From positions 1 through 10,326 of the forward strand of contig CAYVQF010000099.1 of the NCBI GenBank assembly GCA_964454015.1: a stretch of DNA of 10,326 nucleotides, in the 5' to 3' direction. A model generated the notes under the pieces. It was given only the letters and a program-made list of their open reading frames with translations. It searched no databases and was not told the origin of the DNA. The translations under genes were made by a program, and so were the position numbers. Positions 6,618-10,326 of the stretch are shown here, one piece after another (position 1 is the stretch's first letter; every line of letters begins with the position of its first letter). This DNA comes from CAYVQF01 sp964454015 (GTDB lineage: Bacteria; Myxococcota_A; Bradymonadia; UBA4248).

Positions 6618-7832
6618 TCACTCGTCCGCGCCGACCACGTCCGCCGGCGATCGCAACACCCGATAATAACTGAAGAACACCAAAGCAAACACCGCCGCCA
6701 CCGACACCAGCATAAAAGCCCAGCCCTCGGCCGTCATCACCGCGCCATCGGCCAAACTCTGAATGCGCAAGGTCGAACCCGCACTCAAGAAGTAGATCAC
6801 GCCAAAGAGCGTCACCGATGACCCAAGCACGATACTCACCCCTTTCAGGCTGCGGTCGCGCCAAGCTGCGGCCGACCGCGCGCTCGTATTGTACGCCCAC
6901 AGCGACAACACGAAACCCACAGGCGCCACGAAGAGGCTCGTCACCAAACAGGCCCAGGCCAGCGGCGAAGCCCGACCCGGAAGCGCCTCGCTCACCGTCA
7001 GCCCCAGCCGCCGCCAGCGGCGCGACGCCACCCACACCAACACCATCAGCACCAAAGACACCCCGCCAATCAACCCCAAAGCGATCCGAATCGCCCCGAC
7101 GCCTTCAATGAGCTGGGTCACACGCTCTGGCAGCTCCTTGGTACACCACATCAAGAAAATCACCAACAAATACGTAGGTGAAACAAACTTCAACAGAAAA
7201 CGAAAGACCCGCGGAATGGTGAGATGGCTGTTCTCGTTCGCAAAATCGATGGCCTCGTCCGCACCCCACACCCACGAAAAAAGAAGAATCTGTAACGTCG
7301 CCAAAACAAAGAGCAAAAATGTGCCTATCCAAAAATCGACCGCGTCCAGCGTCATCAGACCTTTGCTGTAGAAGAGCACCACCGCTGAACCCACCAACGC
7401 CATGCCACACAAAATCGACGCCGACGCCTTGCGCTTCAGCCCCAGGCCCTCCTCCAAAAAGGCGATCACCGGCTGCAACATCGACAGCGAGCTCGTGATG
7501 GCCGCCAAAAAGAGCATCAAAAACCACAGCGCACCAAAGAGGTTCCCACCAGGCATGTGGGCAAAAACCACGGGCAAAGTCACGAAGCCCAAGCCAAAAG
7601 TCCCTCCCACGGCACCAGCCGCACCGAGAAAGACGAAAGCCGCTGGAATCGTGATCATCCCCCCCAGACACACCTCGAAAAACTCGTTCGTCGACGCCGC
7701 CGTCAGCCCCGACAAGTTCACATCGGCCCGCCGCTTGAGATAACTCGCGTAGTTGATGATCACCCCAAAACCAACGGAGAGACTGAAAAAGATCTGCCCC
7801 GTCGCCGCCAACCACACCCCGGGCTCAGCCAA
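6618..7832 (-). CDS. Neurotransmitter:sodium symporter, C-terminal part (helices 6 onward)
   Basis: Up to 404 residues if read from TTG 7832, three codons after the TAG and in the same frame. The TTG has no well-placed ribosome binding site (the nearest purine tract is about 16 nt away), so independent translation is doubtful. Seen: helix 6 GQIFFSLSVGFG (LeuT Thr254 replaced by Ser), helix 7 with LTAASTNE (Asn matching LeuT Asn286, a Na1 ligand), and helix 8 with AAITSS matching the Na2 ligands Thr354/Ser355. The tail is longer than in LeuT, with about two extra membrane spans near the C-terminus ending YYRVLRSPADVVGADE. The ABC ATPase gene starts 25 nt downstream. Confidence 0.8.
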   Translation of the reverse strand: MAEPGVWLAATGQIFFSLSVGFGVIINYASYLKRRADVNLSGLTAASTNEFFEVCLGGMITIPAAFVFLGAAGAVGGTFGLGFVTLPVVFAHMPGGNLFGALWFLMLFLAAITSSLSMLQPVIAFLEEGLGLKRKASASILCGMALVGSAVVLFYSKGLMTLDAVDFWIGTFLLFVLATLQILLFSWVWGADEAIDFANENSHLTIPRVFRFLLKFVSPTYLLVIFLMWCTKELPERVTQLIEGVGAIRIALGLIGGVSLVLMVLVWVASRRWRRLGLTVSEALPGRASPLAWACLVTSLFVAPVGFVLSLWAYNTSARSAAAWRDRSLKGVSIVLGSSVTLFGVIYFLSAGSTLRIQSLADGAVMTAEGWAFMLVSVAAVFALVFFSYYRVLRSPADVVGADE

Positions 7833-7841
7833 CGACGACAG

Positions 7842-8576
7842 CTAGGTGCTCCCCCCTTCCGCCGGGCGAGGATTCCACATGAAACCCAAACCGTTGACGA
7901 TGGTCTGCTCCGGCAGCGCCGGATCAGGCGTGCCCAACGTCAACACCCGCACCAAGACGATGAGCGCGCACAAAGACATCGCCGGCAAAGCAAAGCGACA
8001 AAAGGCCTCGATACCCTTGGAAATACCAAAGTAAATCAAGCCAAAATTCAGGGAAAACACCACCAACCAAAAAATCAGCGGCTTGCCTGGGCGAAAGGCA
8101 GCGCCATCCCTCACGTCCCCCGTCACCCCAGAAAAATGCGCCTCGCTCATGCTGGCATAGGCGCTCGGCTCTTGGCCAAGATCCAAGGCGCCCGTCGCGT
8201 AGTCCCACACATAGGACAAACACCACGACTCGATCAGCACGTAGTACATATAAATCGTCAGGGGAATCAGCAGGCCCAGCACCCCCAACCACCGCCAGGC
8301 CGGACGGTGACCTGACACGGCGCTGAAAATGCCCGGCGCCGAGTTGAAACCCAGAATCCCCCCCCGCTTGCCCATGGTCCACTCGACCCAACACAGCGGC
8401 ACGGCGATGATGATCAGGGCGATGAAATAGGGGATCATGAACGCGCCGCCACCGTTCTGCGACACCTGCCCCGGAAAGCGCAAAAAATTGCCCAACCCCA
8501 CCGCCGAACCGGCCACCGCCAGGATCACCCCCAGGCGCGTCGCCCACTGCTCTTTGCCCTGCAAGCCTGTGCTCAT
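7842..8576 (-). CDS. Neurotransmitter:sodium symporter, N-terminal part (helices 1-5)
   Basis: 244 residues from ATG 8576 (MSTGLQGKEQW), preceded by AAGGGAG with 5 nt spacing; a GTG six codons upstream is in frame but overlaps that site. This is the N-terminal half of an inner-membrane Na+-coupled amino acid or amine transporter. Helix 1 holds GSAVGLGNFLRFP at 23-35. By alignment with LeuT from memory, Ala25, Val26, Asn30 and Arg33 match LeuT Ala22, Val23, Asn27 and Arg30, while LeuT Asn21 is Ser24 here. NGGGAFMIPY and the IESW(C/T)L region of helix 3 are also present. The protein ends at TAG in the loop before helix 6, so alone it lacks half of the substrate site. Confidence 0.85.
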   Translation of the reverse strand: MSTGLQGKEQWATRLGVILAVAGSAVGLGNFLRFPGQVSQNGGGAFMIPYFIALIIIAVPLCWVEWTMGKRGGILGFNSAPGIFSAVSGHRPAWRWLGVLGLLIPLTIYMYYVLIESWCLSYVWDYATGALDLGQEPSAYASMSEAHFSGVTGDVRDGAAFRPGKPLIFWLVVFSLNFGLIYFGISKGIEAFCRFALPAMSLCALIVLVRVLTLGTPDPALPEQTIVNGLGFMWNPRPAEGGST

Positions 8577-8608
8577 CTCTGCTCCCTTCGTCACGCACCC
8601 ACCAACGG

Positions 8609-8620
8609 CTTGGGCCCAAG
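8609..8620. repeat. 12-bp perfect palindrome in symporter leader
   Basis: CTTGGGCCCAAG reads the same on both strands and lies 33 nt before the symporter start. It could be an operator or part of a leader structure. A perfect 12-mer palindrome is expected a few times in 10 kb by chance, so weight is low. Confidence 0.25.
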
Positions 8621-8653
8621 ACAGTGCGCGGGGCTATCTCTTTTGCGGCGCCG

Positions 8654-8682
8654 ACGCTAGCATCCACCTCCTCAGGGGTCAA
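8654..8682 (-). promoter_or_regulatory. Candidate sigma70-like promoter for the minus-strand gene cluster
   Basis: On the minus strand, TTGACC (8682-8677) is followed after 17 nt by TAGCGT (8659-8654), with TGC directly before the -10, giving an extended -10. The -35 matches five of six consensus bases and the -10 matches three of six, including the first T, the A and the last T. It would start transcription near 8647, leaving a leader of about 70 nt before the symporter ATG. No other gap upstream of the cluster shows a comparable pair. Confidence 0.4.
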
Positions 8683-8758
8683 ACCCACGGCGAAGGACCG
8701 CACCGCGACCGCGACCTGCCCGCCCGCCCAGCGCCGCGCCATCCCGCCTCAGCAGACG

Positions 8759-8784
8759 CCCAGGCTCGCACCCACACGCCTGGG
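8759..8784. repeat. Inverted repeat in divergent intergenic region
   Basis: CCCAGGC (8759-8765) and GCCTGGG (8778-8784) form 7-bp arms around 12 nt. It sits between the divergent symporter and macroglobulin genes (8577-8842), about 60 nt before the macroglobulin start. It may be a regulator site or an RNA hairpin in that gene's leader. No T-run follows on either strand that would make it a convincing terminator. The rest of the 266-nt gap holds no gene that I can see. Confidence 0.3.
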
Positions 8785-8842
8785 AACTTTCTCCTCCCCG
8801 CCTTGTCTCTCTTGCGCACCTTCCCACCACCCACGGTACGCC

Positions 8843-10326
8843 ATGCGCTCAACCACCCAGCAAGCTCTCCTCCTCCTCACCTGCATCGTCATGGCCTGCG
8901 CCGCGCCCACCAGCACCAGCACTGACCCCCGGACGCCCAGCCACGGGGAGCTCACGCCACTCCCAAAGGCCCCGCTCGCCCTCGCCCCCATCGACCGCAG
9001 CCAAGACGCAGACGCCGTCCCCACCACCGACGCCGATCTGGCCCACTTCAACACCCCTGCAGCCGCGGCGCCACCGCTCATCGCGCTCCACGCCTCGCCT
9101 GCACCCCTGCCCCAGCCCCCAACCCCGCCCACCATCCTCCCTCTCAGCGATTCACAAAAGGCCGCCCTCGACGCCGGCAGCCCTCCGCCGCGCGCTGCGC
9201 CCTCTCCTGACCCGCACCCCGCCACGCCACCTGCCCCACCTCCAACCCAAATCCACGCCACAACACCCACCTGGACCCCCACCTTGGGCCCCCCACCCCT
9301 CGCCTACGACGCCGCCACCCCCCTCCGCATCACCCACTTCGCCCCCAGCGGCGAGGTCGACCACGCCACCCGCATCGAAATCTCCTTCTCCCATCCCATG
9401 GTGCCCCTCGGCGCGCTTTCCCAGAGTCCACCCCCGCCATGCGCCCTCGCCCCCGCCGTGGCCGGACTTTGGCGCTGGCGCGACCCCTTCACCGCAGAAT
9501 TTACCGCAGCATCCAAGTTCCCCATGGCCTCGAAGTTCACCGTCACCGTCCCCAAGGCGCTGCGCTCCGACGCAGGCACCCAACTCGAAGCGCCCTTCAC
9601 CTGGACCTTCGCCACCGCAGCACCTGCCATCGAGCGCGTCACCACCCGCGACGACGCCCAGGCCACCACCACCACCCCGCACTTCGCCCTCTTCTTCAAC
9701 CAGGACGTCGACGCCGAAGCCATCCTGCCCTTCGTCGAGATGCGGCCCATCGCCCAAGATCTCGACGCCCTCCCCCTCACCCCCACCCGTCTCCCCGTTA
9801 CGGCTCATGAGCTCCCGCAGGTCCTCGCCCCCCAGGCCGGCGCCCCCCTGCCGCTCATACGCGCCAACATCAGCGACTGGGCCGACCCTCGAGACGACGC
9901 CACCCGCCGGGAGAGCGACCTCGCCACCCTCGATCATCCCAACGTCCTCATCGTCACCCCACGCAAGCCCCTGGCGCCAAGCCAAGCCTACACCATCGGC
10001 CTGCGCGCCCGAGCGCCAGCACTCGCCGGCCCCAGGCGCGCCACCCCCTCGACCACGGCCTTCTTCACCCGGACCCACGGCCCCCTCGAAATCGAGTCAA
10101 CCTACTGTTATCCCGCCGTCATCGTTCGCTCCTGCCAAGCGCACCGCGACGCGACCTTCACCGTGGCCTTCTCCACCCCCATCGACTGGCGCACCCTCCA
10201 AGTCGGCGACCTGCGCCTCGATCCGCCCCTCCCTGACGCCAACCTCCACGCCTATGAAGGCTGGAACCAAATCCACTTCAGCGCCTCGACCCTGGATCTG
10301 ACGCACCTCGACCTCCACCTCCCGCC
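8843..10326 (+). CDS. Alpha-2-macroglobulin-like lipoprotein, N-terminal part (runs off window)
   Basis: 494 codons are open to the window edge without a stop, so the protein is partial at its C-terminus. I chose ATG 8843: residues 1-18 form a lipoprotein signal (MRSTTQQALLLLTCIVMAC) with lipobox V-M-A-C and Cys19 as the lipidated residue, although no good ribosome binding site is visible. Residues about 20-160 are a Pro/Ala/Thr-rich, probably unstructured linker. From about 161 come repeated beta-sandwich (macroglobulin/Ig-like) modules: 161-258 with EISFSHPMV and a W-R-W block, a second from about 260 with FALFFNQDVDAEA, and a third from about 413 with TFTVAFSTPIDW. Phe-Ser-x-Pro and the final FTWTFAT are typical of bacterial alpha-2-macroglobulins, periplasmic protease traps of usually well over 1500 residues. 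The bait region and any thioester motif (CxEQ) would lie outside the window. Codons end mostly in C, unlike the minus-strand genes. Confidence 0.75.
   Translation, partial: MRSTTQQALLLLTCIVMACAAPTSTSTDPRTPSHGELTPLPKAPLALAPIDRSQDADAVPTTDADLAHFNTPAAAAPPLIALHASPAPLPQPPTPPTILPLSDSQKAALDAGSPPPRAAPSPDPHPATPPAPPPTQIHATTPTWTPTLGPPPLAYDAATPLRITHFAPSGEVDHATRIEISFSHPMVPLGALSQSPPPPCALAPAVAGLWRWRDPFTAEFTAASKFPMASKFTVTVPKALRSDAGTQLEAPFTWTFATAAPAIERVTTRDDAQATTTTPHFALFFNQDVDAEAILPFVEMRPIAQDLDALPLTPTRLPVTAHELPQVLAPQAGAPLPLIRANISDWADPRDDATRRESDLATLDHPNVLIVTPRKPLAPSQAYTIGLRARAPALAGPRRATPSTTAFFTRTHGPLEIESTYCYPAVIVRSCQAHRDATFTVAFSTPIDWRTLQVGDLRLDPPLPDANLHAYEGWNQIHFSASTLDLTHLDLHLP

Larger units (their letters stand above)
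6618..8576 (-). pseudogene. Neurotransmitter:sodium symporter (LeuT-type), interrupted by in-frame TAG
   Basis: Both halves of an SNF/LeuT-family symporter lie in one reading frame, 652 residues plus the TAG at codon 245 (7844-7842). The TAG falls in the loop before membrane helix 6, between GLGFMWNPRP and AEPGVWLAATGQIFF. LeuT has these flanks joined by a shorter loop, and the loop here is about 7 residues longer. No other stop or frameshift is visible. Either the gene is a recent nonsense pseudogene, the base is a sequence error, or the TAG is read through. The flanking sequence is otherwise intact and well conserved, which argues against long decay. Confidence 0.7.

Noticed and set aside
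6593..6688. A 32-codon N-terminal extension of the ATPase
   Set aside because: It overlaps the symporter's end, has no family similarity and the ABC fold begins at the 6592 ATG, which has its own purine-rich site.
8759..8784. Rho-independent terminator
   Set aside because: The stem is only 7 bp with a 12-nt loop and no T-run follows on either strand; no gene ends next to it.

Overview
The window looks like chromosomal DNA from a GC-rich Gram-negative bacterium, most likely Myxococcota or a close relative (inference). The clues are a C-terminal MYXO-CTERM-type sorting tail, long arrays of Cys-rich repeats with the CVDL/HCGxC pattern typical of myxobacterial surface proteins, and the start of a large alpha-2-macroglobulin-like lipoprotein. 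Six of the seven main genes lie on the minus strand, are closely spaced and could form one transcription unit reading right to left. The seventh is divergent and runs off the right edge.

In transcription order on the minus strand: (1) a LeuT-type neurotransmitter:sodium symporter (8576 to 6618), split by an in-frame TAG; (2) an ABC ATPase (6592 to 5642) and (3) its NatB-like ABC-2 permease (5649 to 4351), which overlap by 8 nt; (4) a possible 55-codon ORF filling the gap (4350 to 4183); (5) a secreted CAP/SCP-domain protein with two families of Cys-rich repeats and a MYXO-CTERM-like tail (4186 to 1694); (6) a small acidic lipoprotein-like protein built of 24-residue repeats, each carrying a Tyr-Tyr-Gly-Pro core (1598 to 1152); (7) a radical SAM/SPASM enzyme (1145 to 51). 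On the plus strand, 8843 to the window end encodes the N-terminal part of an alpha-2-macroglobulin-like lipoprotein with no stop in view. Positions 1-50 lie beyond the radical SAM stop and show no gene I can support.

The most interesting part is the pair at 51-1598. A repeat peptide with five YYG(P) cores sits 6 nt upstream of a SPASM radical SAM enzyme. This is the arrangement expected of a RiPP precursor and its maturase. The repeated X-Tyr-Gly resembles the motif recognised by PlpX-type spliceases, which excise a tyramine unit to leave an alpha-keto-beta-amino acid. The precursor has a lipoprotein signal, so the product may be a membrane-anchored, multiply modified protein rather than a free small peptide. 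The ABC pair and the CAP/MYXO-CTERM protein upstream could belong to the same surface system, but only proximity and orientation support that.

The other oddity is recurrent TAG. One TAG splits the symporter in frame. Another is all that separates the precursor frame from the maturase frame, since the two are in phase (TAG, TAT, CCT, ATG).
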